Below are positions 1-14,541 of a DNA stretch of 64,000 nt, in pieces. Within the stretch, counting starts at the first letter, position 1. Each line of letters opens with the position of its first letter. A program made the translations under genes and the position numbers. The DNA is from Sciurus carolinensis (lineage: Eukaryota; Chordata; Mammalia; Rodentia; Sciuridae), in assembly GCF_902686445.1 (NCBI RefSeq), contig NC_062226.1, positions 9,602,501 to 9,666,500 on the forward strand. Reading direction: 5' to 3'. The notes under the pieces are model-generated. The model was given only the letters and a program-made list of their open reading frames with translations, was not told the DNA's origin and did not search any database.

Positions 1-120
1 TAGCTAGTCAGGTGTTAATGCTATCATGTTGCCATCAACTGATTCAAGAATTCAAAGATTATTTACCAGTTCTTGTTACATTGTACAAGGCAGGGGCAAG
101 ATGAAAAAAGCAACAGGATA

Positions 121-211
121 GGGCTAGGTGGTAGAGCGCTTGCCTAGCACGTGTGAAGCACTGTGTTCCATCCTCAGCACCACATAAAAATAAATAAATA
201 AAGGTATATAA
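121..211 (+). mobile_element. ID SINE with 17-bp perfect TSD
   Basis: AAAAAAGCAACAGGATA occurs at 104-120 and 212-228 and brackets a short ID unit. One of the youngest-looking insertions here. Confidence 0.9.
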
Positions 212-859
212 AAAAAAGCAACAGGATACAATTTATAACCTAAAGTGGAAAGAAACTCCCACAGAGTAAGGGTGGTAAACTGAGGTAGGCATGCTAGGAG
301 ATTCCCAGATCTCATCAGGTTGTCCTTATGGAGAAGGTGACACTTGGAAGTAAATTAATGGCTGGATTCGAGATGGAAAATGGATTGCTAATGAAGAACC
401 CAGCCTGAATAAAATGAACTTGTTCATAATGAGCTCTGGAACACTGGGTACTCTAGACAGATTGGAGCACATAGGCCAGAGAAGAGGGAATAAAAGGCCT
501 CCAAAGTGCCACAAGGATCTTGAGCGTCCACAACAAACTACATTATGCAATAGCAAGTGAAAAGAGAACTGGAATGGTTAATTAATCACTCTAAGCCCTA
601 TTCTGTCACCTATGAATGAAGAACTTGAGCTAGATAAAGTTTCCAATCTTCTTTCCATTCAGCACACGCAAGGAATTCAATTCTCCTACCAGGGCGGTGG
701 ATTTACAGCAGCGATTCTTGCAGAACATGGACTAGGTAATACATTCACCACATTTTACTCCTCTGGGCAGGAAACCCTGCTGTCTCCCTGGAACCTGTCA
801 TAATAATATTTCTTGGGAGCAGGGACTTACGGAGATTTTTGTATTCTGTTTTTCTTGAT

Positions 860-1170
860 TTTTGGTTTTTGGTATTGGGGATTGAACCCATAGGCACTTC
901 CTTTTAAATATTTTTTAGTTGTCAATGAATCTTTATTTTCTAATTTTATTTATTTATATGTGGTGCTGAGAATGGAAACCAGTGCCTAACACATGCTAGG
1001 CAAGTGCTCTACCACTGAGCTACAACCCTAGCAGCCCCCCACAGGCACCTTTAACTACTGAGTTAGCTAACACAGTCCTTTTCATTGAGGCTGATCTCAA
1101 ACTTGCATTCCTCCTATTTTGGTCTCCTGAGTTGCTGGGATTATAGGCATGTGCCACAATGTATAGCTAT
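860..1170 (-). mobile_element. B1/ID composite interrupted by an ID
   Basis: ID part GGTATTGGGGATTGAACCCA at 870, then a minus ID at about 914-1038, then the rest of the composite, ending GCATGTGCCACAATG. Confidence 0.7.
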
Positions 1171-1185
1171 TTTTGTTTTTTTATT

Positions 1186-1248
1186 ATTACTTATTTGGTA
1201 CTAGGGATTAAACCAAGGGGCACTTAGTCACTGAGCCACATTCCCAGC

Positions 1249-1281
<33 letters not shown>

Positions 1282-1405
1282 AGACAGGGTCTCACTAAGT
1301 TGCTTAGGGCCTCACTAAATTGCAGAGGCTGACCTTGAACTAGTGATCCTCTTGCCTCAGTCTCCTAAGTCACTGGAATTTCAGGTGTGTAACACCACAC
1401 CAAAC
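1186..1405 (-). mobile_element. B1/ID composite SINE
   Basis: GGTACTAGGGATTAAACC, a run of about 30 T between the halves, then TCTCACTAAGTTGCTTAGGG. Confidence 0.8.
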
Positions 1406-2473
1406 TATTTTGTTTTTCAAATGAGTGGGATGAATAAACTATGAACTCTGTCCATTTTCTTTCCAATATACCACTTAGCCATCCCTGACATAAAGGGATA
1501 TAAAATTATTTGTCCATAGTCACAAATTCACACTGAATCTTGATGACAGTTTAGTTCTCGACTTCCAGCTCCACATTTGCCATTAAAGTATCCTGCTCAG
1601 AATCACAGAGCAATGACAAAATCAGAATTTAAATATTAAAAAATCTCTGTATGTCCATAGCCAGTCTTAGAAGCAAAATAAAAAGCAAATGTCTTTGCCA
1701 GGTGATTTGAGGGGCCTCTGGCAAATGTTTCTGGACAAAAACACTATCACCAGGTCTGTCAAAGACCCCCAAACTTTGTCATTATAGATATTTTGAATCA
1801 AAGAGGCTAACCATAGAGGTAAAAACTTGCTCAAAATCAATAAATAGTATTCCCTGAGGTCATCTTATTCACCATTGTTTTCCTGGAACCTGATATGCTA
1901 CCTAGAAATAAATATTTGCCTATTTTTAAATGATCTATTAAAACTCAGAATCTCAGAGATCATCTACTCTGCACACTCTTTCTCTTGGAATTTGGAAGCT
2001 GTTCTTCAAGACAGCCTACTGAAAATGTATATGCCACTAGGAAAAGTAACATTAAGATATTATGCACCTACAAAAAGGAAAATATGACAGTTAACTGAGA
2101 GCAAACCATACCAGAAAGAAAAGCAGGGCTGCATCTAGAAAGAAAGAAAGATTAGGAAGAGGAAGAAAAAAGAAACAAGGATCTAACCTATGACATGTTT
2201 TTATCTATTGAGCACACTGTTTGAGAAAGAAAACACTGAAATGTTAGTATACACCTGTAACACCTTTGCTTGTGGAAAGATAAGTGTCTCATCTGAGTCA
2301 ATTAAATGATAGGTTAAGTGATAAGCAAATGCAGCTATAACATAGACACCAGTATAGCACAGAATCCATAACTTTACCATGAAATAAGTCCAAAACTATA
2401 TTTTCAATGGCAACACAGATGTTACCAATACTATCTATCCCACCCAGTAGGTATGAAGATAAGATCAAATGAC
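1406..2473. other. Intergenic, no recognised feature
   Basis: Non-repetitive AT-rich sequence. The longest ORF (1875-2087) shows no family signal. Confidence 0.5.
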
Positions 2474-2605
2474 TGCCAGGCACAGTAGTACATGCCTATA
2501 GTCCCAGTTCTCAGGAGGTTGAGGCAGGAGGATTGCTTGAGCCCAGGAATTCAAGACTAAAGGGGGCAACACAGTAAGACCTCAATTCAATTCAACTCAA
2601 AACAA
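2474..2605 (+). mobile_element. B1-like monomer
   Basis: GCCAGGCACAGTAGTACATG, AGGATTGCTTGAGCCCAGGA: a 7SL-type unit with no ID half. Confidence 0.7.
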
Positions 2606-2722
2606 GAACAAAGGATGCAGGTCAAAGCTGTTACCATAAAGCAAAACAAAAGTGTAAGATGTTATATTGTGCTGTGGTTCAAACTCATAAACACCAGATA
2701 AGCATTTAAAACATCCAGTGCT

Positions 2723-2855
2723 GGGCTGGGCTGCAGCTCAGTAGTAGCGCACTTGCCTAGCATGTGTGTGGTGCTGGGTTTGATTCTCAGCACTGCATGT
2801 AAATAAATAAAATAAAGGTCCATTGACAGCTAAAAAAATATTTTAAAAAATGCTG
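2723..2855 (+). mobile_element. ID SINE
   Basis: GCAGCTCAGTAGTAGCGCAC with the tail AAATAAATAAAATAAAGGTC. Confidence 0.85.
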
Positions 2856-3002
2856 AAGGCAACAAGTCCTTTACAGTTCACTACATCTTGGAAAGATTTC
2901 AATCAAATAATAGAGGAATCCATTTTTGCTCTTAAAATAATGTATCTAATTACACCCAGGAAGGACACTGTTGTCAATTTCACAGGTATCTGTCCAAATT
3001 TG

Positions 3003-3038
<36 letters not shown>
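3003..3038 (+). repeat. (TG)n microsatellite
   Basis: About 17 TG units. Confidence 0.95.
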
Positions 3039-3040
<2 letters not shown>

Positions 3041-3127
3041 AACACAAATAAGATCAAATTTTACACACTACAGCTGGCTTTTCTTATTTAGTAATAAATC
3101 TTAGCCAGTTGCCTGTAAACCCAGAAA

Positions 3128-3455
3128 CTTGGGCTGAGGATGTGACTCAGTGGTAGTTTTTTTTTTTTTTTTGTTCAATCCCCAGTCTCACTAAATAAAT
3201 AAATAAATCAAAGGTATCCTTCCATATCAGTGTGTAAAAATTTCTTTTATTTTCCAAACTTCACACTTACTTTTTTTTTTGTACCAAGGAGTGAACTCAA
3301 CCAATGAGCCACATCCCCAGCCCTTTTTTGTATTTTGTTTAAACAAGGTCTTACTGAGTTGCTTAGGGCCTGGCTAAATTGCTATGCTGGCCTTGAACTC
3401 ATGACTCTCCTGCCCCAGCCACCCAAACTGCTTTGATTACAGGCATGTGCCACCT
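3128..3455. mobile_element. Degenerate ID (+) then B1/ID composite (-)
   Basis: + ID at 3128-3215 has a T run in place of its middle. The minus composite spans 3269-3455. Confidence 0.65.
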
Positions 3456-3720
3456 AAATATCGATGGTAGATAGTGTAATCTACCATAGCTAATTCAGCA
3501 TTTCATACTGATGGACAAATAGGTTGATTCATGACATTTTGAATTACAAAAAGATACAAGTAAATTAACCATGTATAAATGTAAAAGAAAATTTTTTAAT
3601 GGTCAAATATTTCTAAAGCTCGGGAATCCTGTAAGTAAAAAAAAATCCAGAAAGACATGTGTGGAAGCTGTCCTAATACCAAGGTGGCATAAAACTATCC
3701 GTTAAAAAGGTCCTTTTCCT

Positions 3721-3960
3721 GCTGTGCACAGTGGTGCATGCCTCTAATCCCAGCAACTTGGGAGGCTAAGACAGGAAGATCATAAGTTCAAAGCCAGCCT
3801 CTTAGTAAGGCCCTAAGCAACATAGTGAGACCCCTGTCTCAAAATAAAAAATATAAAGGAGGGAGATATGTGGTCCAGGCTCAGTGGTTAAACTCTCTGT
3901 GTTCAATCCCTGGTACCAAAAACAAAAAACAAAAAACAAAAAACATAAAACAAAAAACTC
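3721..3960 (+). mobile_element. B1/ID composite SINE
   Basis: GTGCACAGTGGTGCATGCCT to GTTCAATCCCTGGTACC, then an (AAAAAAC)n tail. Confidence 0.8.
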
Positions 3961-4247
3961 TTCTGCACTTTGAAAACAGGGAAAACAGGACAGGATACCA
4001 GTTACAGCCTTAGCCCATGTATGTTCTTGGCCCTTGGTTGTCCTGCGTTGACTGGCTGATAAATAATAGTACTCAGGAGGTCAATTTACCATGACACTGA
4101 TAGAGATATGATTTAAGATCCCTTACTTGCCTGGCAACCCTTCCAAGGCCTGAGGGACGTATTCAGGTAGTTACATGGATTTACAGCATTTGCCAAGGAA
4201 TTTAAAATTATTGGACAAATTGAGGGCAACAAAAGCCTTAAACTTGA

Positions 4248-4545
4248 GAGAACAGGGTCTCACTAAGTTGCCCAGGAAGGACTTGAATTTGGGATTACAG
4301 GTGTGCAAAACCACAACTGGCTAGAAATTGGGAAGCTTTTTTCTTGGGTGGGGGCACTAGGGATTGAGCCCAGGGGTGCTTTACCACTGATCTACATCCC
4401 TACCCCTTTTTATTTTTTATTTTGAGACAGTCTTGCTAAGTTGCTTGGGGCTTTTCTAAATTGCTGAGGCTGGTTTTGAACTTGTGACCCTCCTGCCTCA
4501 GCCTCCTAAATTGCAGGGATTCAGGATGCACCACTGTGCCCGACT
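4248..4545 (-). mobile_element. B1 fragment and B1/ID composite
   Basis: Fragment at 4248-4322. Full composite at 4352-4545 with GGGATTGAGCCCAGGGGTGC. Confidence 0.75.
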
Positions 4546-4685
4546 GATAAATCATAATTTGTTGTTTCAAAATAGAAATTATTTCTGACAAAATCCATGC
4601 AAATTTTCTAAAAATACTAAAATATAGAAGAGTTAAAGAGAAATTTAAGACTTTGTAAAGTTTATTTTATAAATAAATGTTATAG

Positions 4686-4920
4686 GGCTGGGCATGGTGA
4701 TGCATGCCTATAATTTCCTTGATTCAGGAGGCTGAAGCAGGAGGATCACAAGTTCAAGGCCAGCCTCAGCAACTTAGAGAGGCCCTAAAGTAACTTATCA
4801 AGCCATCCTGTCTCAAAATAAAAAATAAAAAATAAAAAGGGTTGGGGATGTGCTCACTGGTAAAGTGCAGCTGGGTTCAATCCCTAGTGCCAAAATAATA
4901 ATAATAATAATAATAATAGA
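4686..4920 (+). mobile_element. B1/ID composite with (ATA)n tail
   Basis: GGGCTGGGCATGGTGATGCA to GTTCAATCCCTAGTGCC, ending in about eight AAT units. Confidence 0.85.
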
Positions 4921-5295
4921 AATAAATAATGTTATACTTTTGCTATACCATAACCCATTTTTTAAACTTAACAGTATATAACAGATTTGTTTTGTGAACA
5001 TCGACAAGCTGATTCTTAAACTTACATGGAAACACAAATCTCCAAGAATAGTCAGAAGCATTCCTGAGGAAGAGCAATGTGAAGGTTTATTCTTCCAGAT
5101 ATCAAGACTTACTATTAAGCTATAGTGATTAAGATAAAGGTTAACGAATATACTAATATGAAAAATGATGCTGGGACAATTGGCTATCCATGAGGGAAAA
5201 AATGAATTTGACTCATACCATGTGCATCCCATATATATATATTCAATTCCAGGTGACCTAAAACTCTAAAAGAGGTTATAAAAATGAGTTTTTAG

Positions 5296-5391
5296 GGCTG
5301 GGGATATAGCTCAGTTGGTAGAGGACTTGCCATGTCAAGCACAAGGACCTGGGTTCAATCCCCACTACTGAGAAAAAAAAAAAAAAAAAAA
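5296..5391 (+). mobile_element. ID SINE with TSD
   Basis: GAGTTTTTAG at 5286-5295 and 5392-5401. A box TAGCTCAGTTGG intact; poly(A) tail. Confidence 0.85.
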
Positions 5392-5415
5392 GAGTTTTTA
5401 GAAAATAAAAGAATA

Positions 5416-5555
5416 GAGCTGGGGTTGTAGCTCAGTGGTAGAGCACTTGCCTAGCACTTGCCTAGCACTTGTGAAGCACTGGATTCAATCCTGGGTACCA
5501 CATAAAAATAAATAAAATAAAGGTATTGTGTCTATCTATAACTAAAGAAAAAAAT
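5416..5555 (+). mobile_element. ID SINE with internal 11-bp duplication
   Basis: CTTGCCTAGCA is present twice in tandem, followed by CTTGTGAAGC, then the usual tail. Confidence 0.8.
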
Positions 5556-5596
5556 TTTTAAATAATAATTTAAAAAGGGAAAAGAATATCTTAAAA

Positions 5597-5945
5597 AGGG
5601 TGTAGTTGCACATACTTGTAATTCCAGCTACTGGAGAGGCTGTGGTGGATCACTTGAGCTTGAGTAATCAGAAAAATAAAAATTTAAACCACAATGAGAT
5701 GCCAGTACACATCCATGGACTGTCAAATAAAACAGTTATATTAAATGCTTTTGGGGCAGGTACCCAGGATTGAGCCCAGGGGCACTTAACCACTGAGCTA
5801 CATCCCCCACTCCTTTTTATTTAATATTTTGAGACAGAGTCTCATTAAAGCCTCGCTAATTTGCTGAGGCTGGCCTCCAACTTGCTGTCTTCCTGCCTCA
5901 GCCTCTGGAGCTGCTGGGATTAGAAGCATGCACCATCACACCCAT
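5597..5945. mobile_element. B1 fragment (+) and B1/ID composite (-)
   Basis: + fragment at 5597-5667; minus composite at 5752-5945 with GATTGAGCCCAGGGGCAC. Both sit in the L1M relic. Confidence 0.7.
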
Positions 5946-6079
5946 CTTGTATTAAATGAGGATGGTGATATGGAATACTAGAAAGTCTTGTAGATTTCTA
6001 GTGAGTGTATACATTTAACCACTCTGGAAAGCAAGTTTGTCATAACCTGCTACAGTGGAAGATATTCAAACTTTTCTGT

Positions 6080-6260
6080 TCCCCCACCCCTGTAGTAGAA
6101 AAGAAACTCTGGGGCACTCTACCACTGAGTTACATTCCCAGTCATTTTTTTTCAAGACAAGTTCTTGCTAAATTTCCCAGGCTGACCTCAAACTTGCAAG
6201 CCTCCTACTTCAGCTTTCCAAGTAGTTCAGCTTACAGGCATGTACCACCACATTCAGCAG
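6080..6260 (-). mobile_element. B1/ID composite, diverged
   Basis: GGCACTCTACCACTGAGTTA to GGCATGTACCACCACA. Confidence 0.65.
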
Positions 6261-6419
6261 CAATTTTACTTTGAGAATTACACACACACGAAAAGACTAC
6301 ATGATTTATCCCTACTATTATTTCCAGCTTAGGTGTTATAGAGTGAAACTTTTTCCTCTTGAGTAGTTTGATGAAGTAAGTTAATTACTGCCAGTTCCTT
6401 AAACAAAAATGGATCTATG

Positions 6420-6555
6420 AGACTGGGGTTGTGGCTCAGTGGTAGAGCACTTGCCTAGCATGTGTGAGGCACTGGGTTCAATACTCAGCACTGCATGTAA
6501 ATAAATTAATAAAATAAAGGTCCATCAACAACTAAAAAATATATTTTAAAAAATG
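6420..6555 (+). mobile_element. ID SINE
   Basis: TGGGGTTGTGGCTCAGTGGT with a full tail ending in AAAATATATTTT. Confidence 0.85.
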
Positions 6556-6764
6556 CACCTATGTGCCCAATATATGAAAGTAAGTAGATGTTCCACTCAC
6601 TTTAAAAGCATTTACAAAAATCTTTGTCAAATTCAAAATAATCACTATATTTTTCCATTAAATGAAATCTTGAAAGCTGATCCTCAAGAGGTGACATTTG
6701 AAGAGCTTCTAAAATTTCTTCTCGGTGTATCACTAATGACAGCATTACCATGATTCCACAATTT

Positions 6765-6860
6765 TCAAAGAACTTTCACATACAGCATTTCATCTGAACC
6801 TTGAAACAACTAAGACAGACAAGAGAGGGAAAAACACATTAAATAGATGGAGAAACTAGG
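6765..6860 (-). repeat. MIR fragment, reverse
   Basis: CAGCATTTCATCTGAACCTT then AGATGGAGAAACTAGG. Confidence 0.35.
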
Positions 6861-7439
6861 TTTCCTATGTACATATATGAAAATACCTAAGTGAATCCGA
6901 CCATCATGTAAACCACAAGCATGGGTCCTAATTAGAATAAGATATATTCCATGCTTCTATAATTTTATCAAAATGGATTCTACTAATGTCATGTATAACT
7001 AAAAAGAGCCAAAAACAAACAAACAAAAAGCAAAACAAAACTGGGGCTCCGAAAAGCTTCCTCCCGCAAGGTCATGTACCCTATCTTCTAGTTTCATGTT
7101 CTCTCCAACAAAACATGTGGAAGATTCTCAATTATCAGGGTCTAAATGGTCAACTTATAAATTACACAGGCCCTTCCATTTTCCTTCTTGCTCTCTGACT
7201 TCAATTATTGTTTTCTTCAGAAAAGAAGAGGTAAATGATAGGAGGTAAATGATATCCAATCCTAATCAGTCCTACTTTAGCTCTCTGAAATGGCAAATTG
7301 AAATCTATTTCTTTTTAATCCATAGAAGCACAAATTAAATGAGCTCATTTAAATTAGGCAAGTTGCACTTAGCCATCATAAATTATCAAAATATGTGACT
7401 ATGTATCCTATAAACCTGAAGCTCAGGATGATGACCTGG

Positions 7440-7565
7440 ACTACAAAGGTTAGAAATCAAACTTCCAAGGGTCAATTTGGGGCCCAACTCTTCACAGCTG
7501 TGTGATCTCCTGGGCAAGTTTCAGATTCCTTAGTTCCAAAATAGGGGTAAAAAAATGTTTTCATA
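7440..7565 (+). repeat. MIR fragment
   Basis: CAGCTGTGTGATCTCCTGGG, CAAGTTTCAGATTCCTTAG. Confidence 0.5.
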
Positions 7566-7576
7566 ATAACTAAAAG

Positions 7577-7731
7577 AGGGCTGGGGTTTTGGCTCAGTAG
7601 TGGAGCACTTGCCTAGCATGTGTGAGGCACTGGGTTTGATTCTCAGCACCACATATAAATAATAAAGATCCATCAACATCTAAAAAAAAAAAAAAAAAAA
7701 AGGTATTGTGTCCACCTACAACTAAAAAATA
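7577..7731 (+). mobile_element. ID SINE, tail with inserted A run
   Basis: About 22 A split the tail between CCATCAACATCT and GGTATTGTGTCC. Confidence 0.85.
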
Positions 7732-7831
7732 TTAAAAGAATTAAAATAAATATGTATAAGTATTTATCACAGTCTCTAGCACTTAATTATTTATAATTTG
7801 GCATGGTAACTTGTCATATACTGTTATTGAC

Positions 7832-8050
7832 CTTTTTTTTTTTTTTTCTTGCTGGGGGAATACTGGAGACTTAACTCAGAAGCACTCAAACTGAGCCACA
7901 TCTCCAGTCCTTTTTTGTATTTTATTTAGAGACAGGGTCACTCTTGCTTAGTGCCTCACTGTTGCTGAAGCTGATTTTGAACTGGAGATCCTCCTGCCTC
8001 AGCCTCCCAAGCTGCTGGGATTACAGGTGTGCACCATTGCACCCAGCTAT
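7832..8050 (-). mobile_element. B1/ID composite SINE
   Basis: T run, then TGAGCCACATCTCCAGTCC and CAAGCTGCTGGGATTACAGG. Confidence 0.8.
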
Positions 8051-8265
8051 TAATGGCCTTTAACATTCAGCAAATTGGTTCTATCTATGAAATTTGTTTG
8101 ATCCATAAATGATCAAGCTTTGGAAGGTACACTAGGAACTATAATATACACAAAATACTTAATTTCCAATTCTTTGGCAGTTAGTCGATTATTTTCTAAA
8201 TCTTAGAAAAAGTAGAGTTGCAAAAGTTCACTTTATTAATCAAGGGTGAGACTGAAGTGAAGAAT

Positions 8266-8446
8266 TTTTTTTTTTTTTAGTACTGGGGACTGAATATCCA
8301 GGGGTGCTCTGCCACTGAGGTACATCTGCAGCCCTTTTTATTTTTTTCAAGACAGGGTCATGCTAAGTTGCTAAGGCTGACCTTGAACTTGCAATCCTCC
8401 TGCCTCAGCCTCCTGAATTGGTGGGATTATAGTAATGTGCCATGAG
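8266..8446 (-). mobile_element. B1/ID composite SINE
   Basis: AGTACTGGGGACTGAATATC to GATTATAGTAATGTGCCATG. Confidence 0.8.
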
Positions 8447-8770
8447 TTTGATTTTTGATAAAAAAAGAATTGAAATGACTTAAAGCTGTAACATAGCCAA
8501 ATGGTGATTTCTATCTTGCTACTGGACTGATGTAACCCAAAGAGGGGTCAATGTTGCTGCAGTATTACAAGCCCTGTTGAAAGAGATGCATGATGCAACC
8601 TCTACAGTAAGAATGGAGTCAACTCTGAGTCATCATTATAATCTTTCAGGGGCACTAATGGAGAAAGCAGAATTCTTAAGTACTGACTTATGGGCTCAAC
8701 ATCATAGTGAACTGTGTATGTTTCTTTACCATTTGGATACAACATACCTCTAAACCTTAGAATGCATTTA

Positions 8771-8902
8771 GGGTTGGGGCTGTAGCTCAGTGGCAGAGTG
8801 CTTGCCTAGCATGTGAGGCCCCGGGTTTGATCCTCAGCACCACCTAAAAATAAATAAAATAAAGGTAACTGGCTATCTACAACTACAAAAAATATTTTTA
8901 AA
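8771..8902 (+). mobile_element. ID SINE with 10-bp TSD
   Basis: AATGCATTTA at 8761-8770 and 8903-8912. Confidence 0.88.
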
Positions 8903-9074
8903 AATGCATTTAATAGCAATACTGCAGTCATCAGTTCCTGTGATAAGGTACCAAACATCTTCTGTAAATATCTAAAAATATTTTGTTATCAGGGCTTTTG
9001 GCCAGCCCACAGGAGATTCTGTGAAATATTTGTTGAATCAATGAATTAAAACAAAAAGTTACTAAGAGCAGTGG

Positions 9075-9285
9075 CTATGGGATAAAGTTGACCTGAATAT
9101 CAATACCAACTCCATCACTCACCAGATCAGGACTGGTCCAATTATTTAATCATATTTTAGTCTGAATGTTCTCACCTGGAAAATGGATTTCCCACTTTCA
9201 GCCTACCAATGACTGAACTGTAAGGATCAAATAACAAATGAAAAGCATACAAAACAATACTCGGCACATAGTAAGCAAAGTAAGT
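9075..9285 (+). repeat. MIR
   Basis: CAGTGGCTATGGGATAAAG at 9070, ATGTTCTCACCTGGAAAATG and ACTCGGCACATAGTAAGC fit the MIR ends. Upstream of the HSPA5 island. Confidence 0.6.
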
Positions 9286-10019
9286 AGCGTCCTCTATTAT
9301 TTTCTGCAACATATTATAAAAAGAGTAAAGCATTATCAAGACGATCTTCGTCTGCCAAATGCATTTAGGACATCATGTATTGTTCAGGAGTGAAGACAGA
9401 AAGGTGTCCAGAAGGGACAGGAAGAACTTGTAAATGATAACCTGAGCCAGAAAAAGAAATGATGGGCTGGGGAGAAGAGGTGGCAAGTGGCTTTAATAAA
9501 TTCTCAGGAGAAGGTTGCCACAGTAGGGAGGGGGGTCAGGGCACTCTGAAGAGGGTCGAAATAGACAAAAATAGCCGGGCAGGGGTACAGGGGTGACCCA
9601 ACTAGTTGGGAGGAGCTGTGATTCTCTGCCGGACAGCCCAAGACAGGCCCAAGTTTGAGAGTAGAGGGCTGGTGAATAACAAAGGGCCTTGAGGTTCGGA
9701 CACCCAGAATCGGCAGTGGAGGCGAAGGGCGGAGAAAAAGTGTTCTGGGGCGATCACGGCATCTACGCTGAAGCCAGTCTGATTGGGAGGAATGGAACCC
9801 GAGAGCAGAAAAAGCAGCTTCCTCCTCTGGGATGAGAAACAGGGAAGGGGAAGACAGGCAGTAAAGCACGGACTCAGGTCCCACAACCCTGAAGGAACAG
9901 GAGCACGGAACCGGCGCCAGTCCCCCAAGGCCCACAGTGAAGGAAGGTTCCGAGCGGTTACCAGCGGAAGCCGCGTCGGGGTGAGAGGTCACGCGGTGGT
10001 GAGAGAGGCAGCTGCTGAA

Positions 10020-10038
10020 CCAATGGGACCAGCCCACG
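10020..10038 (+). promoter_or_regulatory. ERSE (CCAAT-N9-CCACG), distal copy
   Basis: Exact ER stress response element: CCAAT at 10020, nine-base spacer, CCACG at 10034. By established knowledge it is bound by NF-Y plus ATF6 during the unfolded protein response. Confidence 0.9.
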
Positions 10039-10113
10039 GAGCGGATGTTGCCTCTCATTGGTGGCTGCTGAGAACCACTAGTAGCCAATGAGTCTGCCCG
10101 GGGGGCGTAGCGG

Positions 10114-10121
10114 TGACGTAG
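10114..10121 (+). promoter_or_regulatory. ATF/CRE-like TGACGTAG
   Basis: Seven of eight bases match the CRE palindrome. A CRE/ATF4 site upstream of the ERSE cluster is a known feature of mammalian GRP78 promoters. Confidence 0.6.
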
Positions 10122-10172
10122 ATTGCGGAGGAGGCCGCTTCGAATCGGCGGCGGCCAGCTTGGTGCCCTGGG

Positions 10173-10191
10173 CCAATCAGCGGCCTCCAAC
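10173..10191 (+). promoter_or_regulatory. ERSE variant (CCAAT-N9-CCAAC)
   Basis: CCAAT at 10173 with the correct nine-base spacer but CCAAC in place of CCACG. Probably a weaker ATF6 site in phase with the two exact copies. Confidence 0.7.
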
Positions 10192-10205
10192 AAGCAGCAC
10201 TTTCA

Positions 10206-10224
10206 CCAATCGCGGGCCTCCACG
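10206..10224 (+). promoter_or_regulatory. ERSE (CCAAT-N9-CCACG), proximal copy
   Basis: Exact element with spacer CGCGGGCCT, 19 bp upstream of the TATA box. The position corresponds to the main ER-stress element of known GRP78 promoters. Confidence 0.93.
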
Positions 10225-10242
10225 ACGGGGCTGGGGGCAGGG

Positions 10243-10249
10243 TATATAA
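10243..10249 (+). promoter_or_regulatory. HSPA5 TATA box (TATATAA)
   Basis: Follows the proximal ERSE and lies about 280 bp before the start codon. Confidence 0.9.
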
Positions 10250-10525
10250 GCCGAGTAGGCGACGGCGCGCTCGACACTGGCGGAGACAACACAGACAGAC
10301 AGAGTTGAGGTGTGACGAGTGTGAGAGGTAAGTGCAGCGGCCTGCTTTCCCCGGGCCTACCTTTTACCTTGTTCGCAGCTCTTCCTGATCTGGTGCCCTT
10401 GCGGTTCACAGACCCGTAACCTCACTGCGCTCGGTTCTGCGGCCTGTTGCTGGATTTCCTGCGACTTCTGCCTGTCTGCCTCCCTGCCTGCTGACCGAGA
10501 GCAAGTGGCCGACAGCTACGGCAAG

Positions 10526-14191
<3,666 letters not shown>

Positions 14192-14541
14192 ACACTGATC
14201 TGCTAGTGTTGTAATATTGTAAATACTGGACTCAGGAACTTTCGTTAGGAGAAAATTGAGAGAACTTAAGTCTCGAATGTAATTGGAATCTTCACCTCAG
14301 AGTGGAGTTGAAAATGCTATAGCCCAAGTGGCTGTTTACTGCTTTTCATTAGCAGTTGCTCACATGTTTTGGGGTGGGGGGAGAGGAGGAATTGGCTGTC
14401 TTAAAAACTGGATATAAAAACATGGGTCAGGATGTGTGTTCACCTCAGAAATGTTCTATTTAACAATTGGGTCATGCACATCTGGTGTAGGAACTTTTTT
14501 CTACCATAAGTGACACCAATAAATGTTTGTAATTTACACTG
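14192..14541 (+). other. HSPA5: HSPA5 3' UTR
   Basis: Follows the TAG stop with no SINE inside. Ends about 20 nt past AATAAA at 14518-14523, with a T-rich stretch downstream. The cleavage point is estimated. Confidence 0.8.
14518..14523 (+). terminator. HSPA5 poly(A) signal AATAAA
   Basis: Canonical hexamer about 330 nt after the stop codon, in the context CACCAATAAATG. Confidence 0.85.

Larger units (their letters stand above)
4995..6055 (+). mobile_element. L1M ORF2 relic, interrupted by SINEs
   Basis: GCTGATTCTTAAACTTACAT at 5008, GATGCTGGGACAATTGGCTA near 5170, ACCACAATGAGATGCCAGTA at 5690 and AACCACTCTGGAAAGCAAG near 6020 follow L1 ORF2 order. SINEs at 5296, 5416, 5597 and 5752 break it up. 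Confidence 0.75.
9520..10525 (+). promoter_or_regulatory. HSPA5: HSPA5 promoter and 5' leader (CpG island)
   Basis: GC- and CpG-rich stretch containing several CCAAT boxes, three ERSE-type elements, a TGACGTAG ATF/CRE-like site and a TATA box. Transcription should start about 30 bp past the TATA box, near 10273-10278, leaving a leader of roughly 250 nt. I found no ATG in that leader. Confidence 0.85.

Noticed and set aside
3003..3038. Direct repeats as a CRISPR-like array (also the SINE series)
   Set aside because: These are microsatellites and retroposons in a mammalian genome; there are no regular spacers.
4813..5232. 139-codon minus ORF
   Set aside because: It is antisense to an L1M ORF2 relic and a composite SINE.
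1..9400. Exons of GAPVD1, the next gene upstream of HSPA5 in the human order
   Set aside because: I recognised no GAPVD1 coding segment on either strand.
10085..10103. Fourth ERSE at CCAATGAGTCTGCCCGGGG
   Set aside because: The second half is CGGGG, with too little match to CCACG.
9504..10193. 229-codon minus ORF across the HSPA5 promoter (and 9602-9928, 9783-10091)
   Set aside because: It lies in CpG-rich promoter DNA with low stop frequency, has Pro/Ser/Arg-rich composition and no family resemblance. It is best explained as a chance ORF.
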